Source: Cupriavidus sp. D384
Lineage (GTDB): Bacteria; Pseudomonadota; Gammaproteobacteria; Burkholderiales; Burkholderiaceae
Assembly: GCF_001652915.1 (NCBI RefSeq)
Contig: NZ_BBQI01000093.1
Location: 111,649-175,648 of the forward strand
DNA: 64,000 nucleotides
Direction: 5' to 3'
Positions 18,233-26,756 of this stretch are shown piece after piece. How positions within the stretch are numbered: position 1 is the first letter of the stretch; every line of letters begins with the position of its first letter. Both the position numbers and the translations under genes were made by a program. Below the pieces are notes generated by a model. It was not told the DNA's origin. It searched no databases and saw only the letters and a list, made by a program, of their open reading frames with translations.

Positions 18233-18403
18233 TCAGATGGCCACCATCTCGAAATCTTCCTTGCGTGCCCCGCATTCCGGGCAGGTCCAGTTAATGGGCA
18301 CGTCCTCCCATTTGGTACCCGGGGCGATGCCGTCTTCCGGCGCGCCGGTGGCCTCGTCATAGATCCAGCCACAAATCAGGCACATCCAAGTCTTGTATTC
18401 CAT
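18233..18403 (-). CDS. Rubredoxin
   Basis: A 56-residue iron-sulfur electron carrier. Two CxxC knuckles (C8/C11 in CLICGW, C41/C44 in CPECGA) would bind one iron. The length and the GTKWEDVPINWTCP segment match typical rubredoxins. The start at 18403 is the MEYKTWMCLIC methionine; the open frame goes on upstream through the hemL leader but the family begins here. It is divergent from hemL. No rubredoxin reductase or alkane hydroxylase is nearby. Confidence 0.95.
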   Translation of the reverse strand: MEYKTWMCLICGWIYDEATGAPEDGIAPGTKWEDVPINWTCPECGARKEDFEMVAI

Positions 18404-18657
18404 ATGCAGGCTCTTGCCAGTCTCTATTAAAATCCAGCGCATGATGGTACCCAATCGGCGCCGATGACGCCACCCATGGGCCTGCGCAAATGGCCCTGTA
18501 TCGCCGCGTTCGTGCAATTTGACGTGCAGATGCCGCCTGAACGGCACCCTTTCGGCCAGGATTGCCTGTATTTCAGGCAGACCGCCGCCAGGCACGCGAC
18601 AAGCCGCCCCCGGCCGGACGCCTGTCTTTCCCGAATCTTCTCTTTGGCCAGATTTCC

Positions 18658-19950
18658 ATGTCCCGTAACCAGCAGCTCTTCGACCGCGCCCAGCAAACCA
18701 TTCCTGGTGGCGTCAACTCGCCCGTGCGCGCCTTTCGTTCCGTCGGCGGCACCCCGCGCTTCATCACCCGGGCCGAGGGCGCGTACATGTGGGACGCCGA
18801 CGGCCAGCAGTACATCGACTACATCGGCTCCTGGGGGCCGATGATCGTCGGCCACGCGCACCCGGACGTGGTGCGCGCCGTGCAGGAAACCGCCGCCCAG
18901 AGCTTCTCGTTCGGCGCCCCCACCGAGGCCGAGATTGTCATGGCCGAGGAAATCTGCAAGCTCGTGCCGTCGATCGAGCAGGTGCGGCTGGTGTCGTCGG
19001 GCACCGAGGCCACCATGAGCGCGCTGCGCCTGGCGCGCGGCTTCACGGGCCGCGACCTGATCATCAAGTTCGAGGGCTGCTACCACGGCCACGCCGACAG
19101 CCTGCTGGTCAAGGCCGGGTCGGGCCTGCTGACGTTCGCGGACACCACGCAGAACGCCCCGTCGTCGGCCGGCGTGCCCGCCGACGTGACGCGCCACACG
19201 ATGGTGCTCGAGTACAACAACGTGACCCAGCTCGAAGAAGCGTTTGCCCGCCACAAGGGCGAGATCGCGGCGGTCATCGTCGAGCCCGTGGCTGGCAACA
19301 TGAACCTGGTACGCGCCAGCGAAGCCTTCCTGACGTCGATGCGCAACCTGTGCAGCGAGCATGGCAGCGTACTGATCTTTGACGAAGTGATGACTGGCTT
19401 CCGCGTGGCGCTGGGTGGCGCGCAGTCGCACTACGGCATCACCCCCGACATGACCTGCCTGGGCAAGGTGATCGGCGGCGGCATGCCGGCCGCGGCCTTT
19501 GGCGGCCGGCGCGACATCATGGCGAAGCTGGCGCCGCTGGGCGGGGTCTACCAGGCCGGCACGCTGTCGGGCAACCCGCTGGCCGTGGCCGCGGGCCTGA
19601 CCACGCTGAAGCTGATCCAGGCACCGGGCTTCTACGACCGCCTGGCCGCCCAGACGCGCAAGCTGGCTGACGGCCTGACCGCCGCCGCGCGCGCAGCCGG
19701 TGTGCCGTTCTCGGCAGACGCCATCGGCGGCATGTTCGGCCTCTATTTCACCAACGCCGTGCCGGCCAGCTTTGCCGAAGTCACCCAGGCCGACGTGGGC
19801 CGCTTCAACCGCTTCTTCCACGCCATGCTGGCCCAAGGCGTCTACCTGGCGCCGTCGGCCTTCGAGGCCGGCTTTGTCTCCGCAAAGCACGACGACGCCA
19901 TCATCAAGACGACCATCGAGGCAGCGGAAAAGGCGTTCAAGGCGGGCTGA
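18658..19950 (+). CDS. hemL: Glutamate-1-semialdehyde 2,1-aminomutase
   Basis: PLP enzyme making 5-aminolevulinate from glutamate-1-semialdehyde, an early tetrapyrrole step. The 430-residue protein starts at the ATG at 18658 (MSRNQQLFDRAQ), with N-terminal GGVNSPVRAF, the FDEVMTGFRVA segment, and the PLP lysine K270 in LGKVIGGGMP, all standard. Upstream codons to 18562 overlap the promoter region and do not look coding. It is followed by a perfect hairpin and a convergent DapA-family gene. Confidence 0.97.
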   Translation: MSRNQQLFDRAQQTIPGGVNSPVRAFRSVGGTPRFITRAEGAYMWDADGQQYIDYIGSWGPMIVGHAHPDVVRAVQETAAQSFSFGAPTEAEIVMAEEICKLVPSIEQVRLVSSGTEATMSALRLARGFTGRDLIIKFEGCYHGHADSLLVKAGSGLLTFADTTQNAPSSAGVPADVTRHTMVLEYNNVTQLEEAFARHKGEIAAVIVEPVAGNMNLVRASEAFLTSMRNLCSEHGSVLIFDEVMTGFRVALGGAQSHYGITPDMTCLGKVIGGGMPAAAFGGRRDIMAKLAPLGGVYQAGTLSGNPLAVAAGLTTLKLIQAPGFYDRLAAQTRKLADGLTAAARAAGVPFSADAIGGMFGLYFTNAVPASFAEVTQADVGRFNRFFHAMLAQGVYLAPSAFEAGFVSAKHDDAIIKTTIEAAEKAFKAG

Positions 19951-20010
19951 CACCTCCGACTTGAAAGCGGCTGCCGGTTGGATCCAGCGCGGCGGCGCCT
20001 GATAGGCCTG

Positions 20011-20050
20011 CCCTCTCCCCCAACCCCTCTCCCGCCTTGCGGGAGAGGGG
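20011..20050. repeat. REP-like CCCTCTCC element with perfect hairpin
   Basis: CCCCTCTCCCGC (20024-20035) and GCGGGAGAGGGG (20039-20050) form a perfect 12-base stem with a CTT loop. The 19 bases at 20011-20029 recur exactly, inverted, at 63907-63925. It lies between convergent hemL and dapA-like genes and may act as a terminator, although there is no T-run. Related sequence is at 7929-7965. Confidence 0.6.
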
Positions 20051-20104
20051 AGCAAACCAGCGGCATCGGCAAGGCACCCTATCAAGCGAGGCTGCCCCGT
20101 AGCC

Positions 20105-20995
20105 TCAACAACAAGCCGCATCGAACAGCTTCGGGAGCTGGTTCGCCAGTTCCGGCGATGCCCTGGTCATCGGCGCGCGCAGTTCGTTGCGCAACCAGCC
20201 TTGACGTGAAAGCAGCGCCTTGACCGGCCCCGGGTTGGGCTCGGCGAACAGCGCCTGCACCAGCGGCATCAGCGCATGGAACAGGCGGCGCGCGTCGGCA
20301 AGCCGCCCTTCTCCCACCGCGCGCCAGATTTCGACGAACAGTTCGGGCCGGAAATGCGCCGACGCGATGATCGCCCCGCTCCCGCCCAATGCCAGCGTAC
20401 CCAGCAACTGGTGATCCTCTCCCGCCAGCACCGCCAGCCTGCCATCCGCGATCAGCGCCTGTGTGGTCTGCGCATTGCCGCCACAATCCTTGATCGCGAC
20501 GATATTGTCGTGGTCAGCCAATGCCAGCAGGGTGTCCAGCGTCAGCGTGGCGCCGGTGCGATATGGAATGTCATAGAGCACCAGCGGCGCCCGCGCGGCG
20601 TCGGCCAGCCGTGCGAACCAGTCGCGCAAACCCGCTTGCGACGGACGGATGTAGTAAGGCGCCGGCGCCAGCACCCCTGCCAGCGGACGGGTATTGAGCC
20701 GCTCCAGCCGCGCCAGGGCATGCCCCAGATGATTGCCGGCCAGGCCCATCACCACCGGCAGCCCGGCGGCGGCCTCCAGCACGGTATCGAGCGCGGCCAG
20801 TTGCTCGGCTTGGTCGAGCGCGGCGGCCTCGCCGGTGCTGCCGCAGACCACGAACCCGGCCAGCCCGGTGGCACGGTAGTGCATCACCAGGCGGCGCAGC
20901 GCGGCATGATCGACGGCGTGGCCGCCGGCATTGTCGGTAAAAGGGGTTACCAGCGGCAGCCAGATGCCCTGGAAGGAAGTTTGCGTGGCTTGCAT
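20105..20995 (-). CDS. Dihydrodipicolinate synthase family (DapA-like) lyase
   Basis: A 296-residue class I aldolase-fold enzyme. Key features are GSTGE (residues 52-56), the catalytic tyrosine Y141 in LYDIPYRTG and the Schiff-base lysine K169 in AIKDCGG. These match 4-hydroxy-tetrahydrodipicolinate synthase, but relatives (N-acetylneuraminate lyase, keto-deoxy sugar-acid aldolases) share them. It stands alone rather than in a lysine operon. The start at 20995 precedes MQATQTSFQGIWLPLVTPF. It ends Cys-Cys at the C-terminus. Confidence 0.85.
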   Translation of the reverse strand: MQATQTSFQGIWLPLVTPFTDNAGGHAVDHAALRRLVMHYRATGLAGFVVCGSTGEAAALDQAEQLAALDTVLEAAAGLPVVMGLAGNHLGHALARLERLNTRPLAGVLAPAPYYIRPSQAGLRDWFARLADAARAPLVLYDIPYRTGATLTLDTLLALADHDNIVAIKDCGGNAQTTQALIADGRLAVLAGEDHQLLGTLALGGSGAIIASAHFRPELFVEIWRAVGEGRLADARRLFHALMPLVQALFAEPNPGPVKALLSRQGWLRNELRAPMTRASPELANQLPKLFDAACC

Positions 20996-21360
20996 CCATA
21001 CACTCCGGATCGACCGGTTCAGGAAACCGCCGATGCGCGACGAGGCAGGACTTGCGGCAGGGAAAGTAGACCAGGCGGGTCCGCCCTCTCAGCCGGTGGG
21101 TGCTGTTCCGTCGCCCATCTGACGGAACAGCGCGCTCCGGTCAGACGAGCGACTGTTTTTTGGCTTTGGCGCGCGCAGCCTGATCCGCCGTGCCCAGGAC
21201 GGGTACGGACAGGATGAAGAAAAGGCGGATGGCGCACGACATGCGCAGCAATCTACCGGCCGGCATCCACCATCGTCAAGCGGCATGCACTTTGCCCGGC
21301 GGCGTGACAACGCTGCGCTACACTCCAGAATTGCCATTCCGGAGATCGAGGAGTCCCTTG
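20996..21360. other. Divergent intergenic region dapA-like / lemA
   Basis: 365 bases with no gene I can support. It contains the perfect 11-base inverted repeat at 21102-21131 and a T6 run near 21155. Promoters for both flanking genes presumably lie here, but I cannot assign clear hexamers. Confidence 0.5.
21102..21131. repeat. Perfect 11-base inverted repeat
   Basis: GCTGTTCCGTC (21102-21112) and GACGGAACAGC (21121-21131) are perfect complements around an 8-base loop. With no T-run beside it, an operator or leader hairpin is as likely as a terminator. Confidence 0.6.
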
Positions 21361-21969
21361 ATGCGCACCATCACCGCCCACACCCCCGCCCTGTTCCGCT
21401 GGCTGCTGCTCGGCCTGCTGGCCAGCCTGCTCTCCGCCTGCGGCTACAACGACTTCCAGAAGAAGGACGAGGCCGTCAAGGCCGCCTGGGGCGAGGTGGT
21501 CAACCAGTACCAGCGGCGCGCCGACCTGATTCCTAACCTGGTGGCCACCGTGAAGGGCTACGCCAGCCACGAGCGCGAGACGCTGGAAGCCGTGACCAAG
21601 GCGCGCGCGCAGGCCACCAGTATCCAGGTCACCCCGGAAACGCTGAACGATCCCGAGGCGTTCGCCCGCTTCCAGCAGGCGCAGGGCCAGTTGACCAATG
21701 CGCTGTCGCGGCTGCTGGCGGTTTCCGAGAACTACCCGAACCTGAAGGCCGACGCGTCGTTCCGCGACCTGCAAAGCCAGCTGGAAGGCACCGAGAACCG
21801 CATCACCGTCGCCCGCCAGCGTTACATCGCCGCCGTGCAGGACTACAACGTGCTGGCCCGCAGCTTTCCGACCAACGTGACCGCGATGATCTTCAAGTAT
21901 CCGGTCAAGCCGTCGTTCACCGTGGAGAACGAGAAAGCCATCTCCACCCCGCCGGCCGTCAAGTTCTGA
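21361..21969 (+). CDS. lemA: LemA family lipoprotein
   Basis: A 202-residue envelope protein with an N-terminal hydrophobic segment ending in a lipobox (LLSACG), so likely lipid-anchored. The LemA core is clear: VVNQYQRRADLIPNLVATVKGYA and the helical stretch ending in ARQRYIAAVQDYN. The ATG at 21361 starts the signal peptide. LemA-type proteins are commonly encoded with TPM-domain proteins, as here (next two genes), and are thought to belong to a membrane-associated complex of unclear function. Confidence 0.93.
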   Translation: MRTITAHTPALFRWLLLGLLASLLSACGYNDFQKKDEAVKAAWGEVVNQYQRRADLIPNLVATVKGYASHERETLEAVTKARAQATSIQVTPETLNDPEAFARFQQAQGQLTNALSRLLAVSENYPNLKADASFRDLQSQLEGTENRITVARQRYIAAVQDYNVLARSFPTNVTAMIFKYPVKPSFTVENEKAISTPPAVKF

Positions 21970-22000
21970 GAGCCGCCGGATCGGACACACGGACGCCATC

Positions 22001-22855
22001 ATGCGCAGACTGGTTACGCTCTCGTTCCTGGAGTTGATGCTGGCCTTTGTGCTGGCCGTCCCCGGCTGGCCGGCCCGGGCCGCCGACGGCTTCGTGGCGG
22101 TGCCGCCGCTGAACGCACGCGTCACCGACCTCACCGGCACGCTCAGCGCCGACCAGCGCAACGCGCTGGAAAACGTGCTGGCCGAGTACGAGCAGCAGCG
22201 CGGCAGCCAGATCTTCGTGCTGATGCTGCCCACCACCGATCCCGAGACGATCGATGCCTACAGCATCCGCGTGGCCGACGCCTGGCGCGCAGGCCGCAAG
22301 GGTATTGACGACGGCGTGATCGTGATCGTCGCCAAGGACAACCCGCCCGGCCTGCGCAAGATGCGCATCGAGGCGGGGCGCGGCGTGCAGGGGTCGCTGA
22401 CCGACGCCATGTCAGGCCGCATCCTGCGCGATGTGATGGCACCGCATTTCCGCCAGAACGATTTCTACGGCGGCCTCGCCGCCGGCATCTCGGCCATCCA
22501 GGCGGCCATCGACAAGGAAGGCCTGGCGGCCCCAGACCGCAAGCAGCAGGGCAATGTCGACATCGGCGACTGGCTGCCGGTGCTGTTCCCGCTGGCGATC
22601 ATCGTGTTCTTCTTCCTGTCGGCCATGCTGCGGCGCGGCGGCAACCCCCACGTGGTGACGGGCCGACGCGGCTGGCCCACCGGCACGGCCGGCGGGCTCG
22701 GCGGCGTGACCGGCTACGAGATCGGGCGCCACTGGGGTGGCGGCGGTGGCGGCGGTGGCGGCGGCTTTGGCGGCGGAGGCGGAGGCGGCGGGGGTGGTTT
22801 TGGCGGTGGAGGCGGCGGCGGCTTCGATGGCGGCGGCGCGTCCGGCAACTGGTAA
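22001..22855 (+). CDS. TPM-domain membrane protein with glycine-rich tail
   Basis: A 284-residue protein with a signal peptide (about residues 1-27), a TPM domain (about 35-165, opening VTDLTGTLSADQRNALE), a transmembrane helix near 190-208 (LFPLAIIVFFFLSAML) and a tail from about residue 235 made almost only of glycine and phenylalanine. TPM domains occur in YgcG-type proteins and, in plants, in photosystem repair phosphatases. Located 31 bases after lemA, and followed by a second TPM gene, so a three-gene operon. The GGC repeats encoding the tail are slippage-prone. Confidence 0.88.
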   Translation: MRRLVTLSFLELMLAFVLAVPGWPARAADGFVAVPPLNARVTDLTGTLSADQRNALENVLAEYEQQRGSQIFVLMLPTTDPETIDAYSIRVADAWRAGRKGIDDGVIVIVAKDNPPGLRKMRIEAGRGVQGSLTDAMSGRILRDVMAPHFRQNDFYGGLAAGISAIQAAIDKEGLAAPDRKQQGNVDIGDWLPVLFPLAIIVFFFLSAMLRRGGNPHVVTGRRGWPTGTAGGLGGVTGYEIGRHWGGGGGGGGGGFGGGGGGGGGGFGGGGGGGFDGGGASGNW

Positions 22856-22875
22856 CGATGGATAACGGAGATCCG

Positions 22876-23412
22876 ATGCACAAACCGCAGGCTTCGCATC
22901 CCTCATCCAGGCGCTCGCTCAAGCGCGTGCTGCGCCATCTCGGCACCGGCCCCGGCACGGCCCGCAAGGCCTTTCCCGACGAAGCGCGCCACCAGCTCCA
23001 GGTGGCGGTGCACAAGGGCGAGCAGCATCACCGTGGCGAGGTACGCGTGGTGATCGAAGCCAGCCTGCCGCTGGCGCTGGCCTGGCGCGGCACCTCGGCG
23101 CGCGAACGCGCCCGCGCGCTGTTCGGCGCACTGGAGGTCTGGAATACCGAGGACCATACCGGCGTGCTGCTGTATATCAATCTGGCCGATCATGCCGTGG
23201 AACTGCTGGCCGATCACGGCATCGACGCCTGCGTCACGCCCCAGCAATGGCAGCAGGTCTGCGCACAGCTGGCGCAAGGGCTGGCAGGGGACCTGTCGGT
23301 CAAGCCCGTGCTCGACGCCATTGCGAAGATCCACGCGCTGCTGACCACTCATTTCCCAACCCACGGCGGGCGCAACCCCAACGAACTCGACGACCGGCCG
23401 ATCATCCTGTGA
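22876..23412 (+). CDS. TPM-domain protein
   Basis: A 178-residue TPM-domain protein without an obvious signal peptide. The core includes HQLQVAVHKGEQHHRGEVRVVIE, RARALFGALEVWNTEDHTGVLLYINLADH and the GLAGDLSVKPVLDAIAKIHALL ending typical of the YgcG/TPM family. The ATG at 22876 has GGAG 6 bases upstream; another ATG at 22858 is in frame but has poor spacing. It probably works with the preceding lemA and TPM genes. Confidence 0.85.
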   Translation: MHKPQASHPSSRRSLKRVLRHLGTGPGTARKAFPDEARHQLQVAVHKGEQHHRGEVRVVIEASLPLALAWRGTSARERARALFGALEVWNTEDHTGVLLYINLADHAVELLADHGIDACVTPQQWQQVCAQLAQGLAGDLSVKPVLDAIAKIHALLTTHFPTHGGRNPNELDDRPIIL

Positions 23413-23442
23413 CCGGCCGCGCTGTCAGTCGATGCCAGCGCC

Positions 23443-24714
23443 CTACGGCTGTTTTTCCATCAGGTACCAGATCGCCGCCAGCACCTGGATCGCCACAAGT
23501 CCGGCCCAGACCCACAGATGGGCCGCCACCGGATAGTGACCGCCCGTGGCCGGGAAGAAATCGAGCACGAAGCCGATGCCGACCTGGAATACGAACGTGG
23601 CCAGGAACACGGTCAGCGTCATGGCCGTGGTGGCACGCCCGATCAGCGCATCGGGAAAGCGCCGCGCCAGCAGCGCATAGGTCAGGATGCCGCTGGAACC
23701 GAACACGCCATAGGCAGCCCAGAGCACGGCAAGCGGGATAAACGGCAGGCGCGCCATCAGCAGTAGCTGGATCACGATAAAGCCGATCATGCCGAAGCCG
23801 GCGAATGCATAGAGGCTGATGCCGCGCCGCTCCAGATGGCGTGCCGCCCAGCCGGCGCCCACGCAGCCAGCCATCATCGCGATACCGATCACCGACACCA
23901 GCCGGGCGCCGGCGCCGGCGGTCAGGCCCTGCACATCGCGCATGTACGCGCTGACCCACAACGTCTGCACGGCCAGGAAAATGCCCTGGTTCAGCAGCGT
24001 CAGCGGCACCACGCGCCAGAAGCGTTCGCTGCTCAGGATCAACCGCGTGCCGCGCAACTGCTCGGCAAAGCTCTCCTTGCCCACGCGCTTGACGTCGGGC
24101 ACGCCGAACCATAGCAATACGGCCATGCCGAAAGATACGGCCGCCAGGCCGGCGCTGACCGTGCGCCAGTCCGTCCAGGACAGCAGCCACGACAGCGGAG
24201 CGCCAACCACCACCGCGCCCAGGCCGCCGATCGCCATCACCAACCCGTTCAGCAGCGGCATGCGCGACAACGGGAACCACATCGACAGCGCCTGGATGGC
24301 GGCGCCCAGGCACACCGAGACCCCCACGCCGATCATCGCGCGGCCCACGGCCAGCCCGACCATGCCCGGGGCCCAGGCAAACACCAGCGACCCGGCCACC
24401 GCCAGCATCAGCAGCGCGGCCTCGGTGCGGCGCGGGCCAAAGCGGTCCAGCAGGATGCCGGCGGGCAACTGCGCGCAGGCAAAGCCCAGGAAGTAGAAGC
24501 TGGTCAGCAGCCCCAGGTCGCCGGCGGTCAGCCCCAGTTCGCGCGTCAGGAAGGGCGCGAACCCCAGGTTCACGCCGCGGAAGATATAAGAGACCAGAAA
24601 GCCGAGAGAAAAGAACGCCAGGACACGCCAGCGCACCGGCGAGGCATGGTTTGGCAGCGCCGTGGCGGCAGCCGGTTGCGTGGGATGAGCGGTGGAAGTG
24701 TTCATGTCCTGCAT
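23443..24714 (-). CDS. MFS transporter
   Basis: A 423-residue inner-membrane carrier with about 12 hydrophobic helices. The GILLDRFGPRRTEA loop after helix 2 is the MFS signature. The frame is open upstream to 24927, but that part overlaps the divergent LysR gene. The ATG at 24714 or the one at 24705 is the likely start. The arrangement with an oppositely oriented LysR gene 81 bases away suggests LysR control. Substrate unknown. Confidence 0.85.
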   Translation of the reverse strand: MQDMNTSTAHPTQPAAATALPNHASPVRWRVLAFFSLGFLVSYIFRGVNLGFAPFLTRELGLTAGDLGLLTSFYFLGFACAQLPAGILLDRFGPRRTEAALLMLAVAGSLVFAWAPGMVGLAVGRAMIGVGVSVCLGAAIQALSMWFPLSRMPLLNGLVMAIGGLGAVVVGAPLSWLLSWTDWRTVSAGLAAVSFGMAVLLWFGVPDVKRVGKESFAEQLRGTRLILSSERFWRVVPLTLLNQGIFLAVQTLWVSAYMRDVQGLTAGAGARLVSVIGIAMMAGCVGAGWAARHLERRGISLYAFAGFGMIGFIVIQLLLMARLPFIPLAVLWAAYGVFGSSGILTYALLARRFPDALIGRATTAMTLTVFLATFVFQVGIGFVLDFFPATGGHYPVAAHLWVWAGLVAIQVLAAIWYLMEKQP

Positions 24715-24720
24715 TGTGAT

Positions 24721-24733
24721 CACCAGCGTGGTG
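24721..24733. promoter_or_regulatory. Candidate LysR operator
   Basis: CACCA-GCG-TGGTG, a perfect 13-base inverted repeat, lies in the 81-base gap between the divergent MFS and LysR genes, where LysR-type regulators usually bind. It is close to the MFS start, so it may act in the leader. Confidence 0.35.
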
Positions 24734-24795
24734 CAAGACCAGCGAAAGATACCCGCGGCAATTGTGAGTAGAATTTGACGACATTCCGCCCTGCC

Positions 24796-25719
24796 ATGGT
24801 CAACAGTCGCCCCCTTCACCTGCCCCCGCTCCAGGCGCTGCGCGCGCTGGAAGCCGCCGCGCGGCACCGCAGCTTTTCGCGTGCCGCCGAAGAACTCGCC
24901 CTGACGCACAGTGCCATCAGCCATCACATCCGCGCCCTGGAGAACAACCTCGGTACCAAGCTGTTCAGGCGTACCGGGCTGACCATGACGCCCACCAGCG
25001 CCGGTGCCCGCCTGGCCGAACAGGTGCGCGGCGCGCTGGATCAGCTGGAAGTGGCGCTACGCGAGGCCAGCGACGTGGCGGGTCCGCCCGTGGTGCGTCT
25101 GCAGGTCAGCGTGATGGCCGACCTTGCCAACGCCTGGCTGATCCGGCGGCTGCCCAGCCTGCATGCACAGGCGCCTGAACTGGATCTGCACCTGCGGCTG
25201 CATGCGGAGATCTCGCCACCCGATCCGTATTCCGTCGATATCGGCATCTGGCACCAGCGGGTGGATCTGCCCGGCTTCGAATGTCACAACCTCATTGAAG
25301 ACTATGTGATTGCCGTTGCCAGTCCGGCCTTGCTTGCCAAATACCCCGGCTTTACGGTCGCCGACCTGCCCCGGATGCCGATGTTGCGTTTTGCGCTGCG
25401 CCCCTGGCGCGACTGGCTGCTGCTGGCCGGCCTGCCGCCCGAGGAACCCGAGCGCGGCCCGATCTTCCAGGACGCCGGGCTGATGCTGCAGTCGGCCGTC
25501 GCCGGCCTGGGCGTGGCAACGGCGCGCGCGCAGCTGGCGCACGACTATCTGGTCAGCGGTCAGCTGGTGCAGATCGGCACCACGCGCATCCCGTCGAGCC
25601 TGCATTACTGGGTAACCTGGCGCGAAGGGAATCCGCGCGAAAAGGCCATCCATCGCTTCCACGCGTGGCTCAAGGAGCAGATTGCCGAGATTGCGCCTGC
25701 GAATGAACTACAGCAGTGA
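24796..25719 (+). CDS. LysR-family transcriptional regulator (GcvA-like)
   Basis: A 307-residue regulator. The N-terminal winged HTH reads LQALRALEAAARHRSFSRAA and the LTHSAISHHIRALE recognition helix, which resembles the GcvA subgroup. The rest is a two-lobe effector domain. I use the ATG at 24796; a TTG at 24775 is in frame and could add seven residues. It is divergent from an MFS transporter, which it likely controls. Followed by a 1-kb non-coding gap. Confidence 0.88.
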   Translation: MVNSRPLHLPPLQALRALEAAARHRSFSRAAEELALTHSAISHHIRALENNLGTKLFRRTGLTMTPTSAGARLAEQVRGALDQLEVALREASDVAGPPVVRLQVSVMADLANAWLIRRLPSLHAQAPELDLHLRLHAEISPPDPYSVDIGIWHQRVDLPGFECHNLIEDYVIAVASPALLAKYPGFTVADLPRMPMLRFALRPWRDWLLLAGLPPEEPERGPIFQDAGLMLQSAVAGLGVATARAQLAHDYLVSGQLVQIGTTRIPSSLHYWVTWREGNPREKAIHRFHAWLKEQIAEIAPANELQQ

Positions 25720-26756
25720 AACAACCTGCGCATCGCGGCACCCCGCTTGTTTCAGCATTGCAACCATTTGGCGCGAAGGTTGGAGGGAGGGTGCCGGACC
25801 CGCCCAAACTCATCCGAAAAGGCGAGGCCAAACGCTGAAAATCGACCAAATGACGGACAGGAACCGAGATGTCATCGCCCGCACCGGGTCGATATCGATA
25901 ATGAGTTTCAACCCCCGCCCCATTTCTTCAGGCCGGATTAAGACAGCGAACCGCCCGTCGCACGGGACCGCCCGGTAAAGTATCAGAAGAGAGACATCCT
26001 TCCCGGGAAACCAGTCGGGCATGTCATCTCCGCAGAAGTGTCTGATGCATTTCCTTCACCCACTTCCGGGGGGAGAAACATGCAACGCAGTGCATGTGAT
26101 TTTGGTACTTATGAGGGGTGGACCCTAGATGGAAACGGCCGGCCACCTGATGACCGATCCTGACCCAGTTTCATGAATGGAACACTTTTGCACCGTAAAA
26201 CGGGGCAAAAATCGGGCCGCGAAAAAAATACAATAAAAATCAGTGACTTAACACAAGTCGGGGATGCATGACTATATTCCAATCAAAGGGCTGATTCCAG
26301 GGACGGGTCGGTCTTGCGGGCCCGCAGCGTTCCCAGGCGATACGGGACCCGCAACAAGTGATGGACTGATGCAGCGATGCACAGATCCAATCCGCGTGGC
26401 GGCATCTGGCGAAATGGCCGGACTGCTGCCACGACATATATGCCCAGGGTTTTTTCTTCTGTTGTATGCGGCTCATTGGGGTAGTCAGCGTGTCCGGTGG
26501 ATGGGCCGACCGGGAAAAAGTTTGCGGGAAACGGGAATCGGCGAATCCAAAGCCGGAACCGGGGGATACTCATAATCACGACGCAGCGGCGCGGGTCACG
26601 CATTACCGCCGCTCTGCTCGGCCAGGCGCAACCGCGCCGGATGGGCTTGCCTCCAGCGATTCAACGTTCCCTTTCTCCCGCAAGCCAGGTGGTGGAGTCC
26701 GTATATGACTCGTCACCACGGCAGTTGGAAAAAACAAGAAATGCTGGGGGAAAAAA
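25720..26756. other. 1.04-kb intergenic region upstream of the VpsR-like activator
   Basis: Short open frames here lack family features and I do not accept any as a gene. The stretch 26180-26280 is clearly richer in A and T than its surroundings and includes a TACAAT hexamer at 26229-26234 without a good -35. An inverted repeat GACTT-N5-AAGTC is at 26245-26259. GTTTC-N6-GGAAC at 26168-26183 resembles the repeated motif near flp. A long leader or a small RNA is possible but not shown. Confidence 0.5.

Noticed and set aside
22735..22850. GGC-rich repeats as a possible CRISPR or satellite array
   Set aside because: They are in frame and encode the glycine-rich tail of a TPM-domain protein; there are no spacers.
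26184..26191. TGGAACA-CTT-TTGCA as a sigma-54 promoter for the activator gene
   Set aside because: GG and GC are 9 bases apart rather than 10, and sigma-54 tolerates this poorly.
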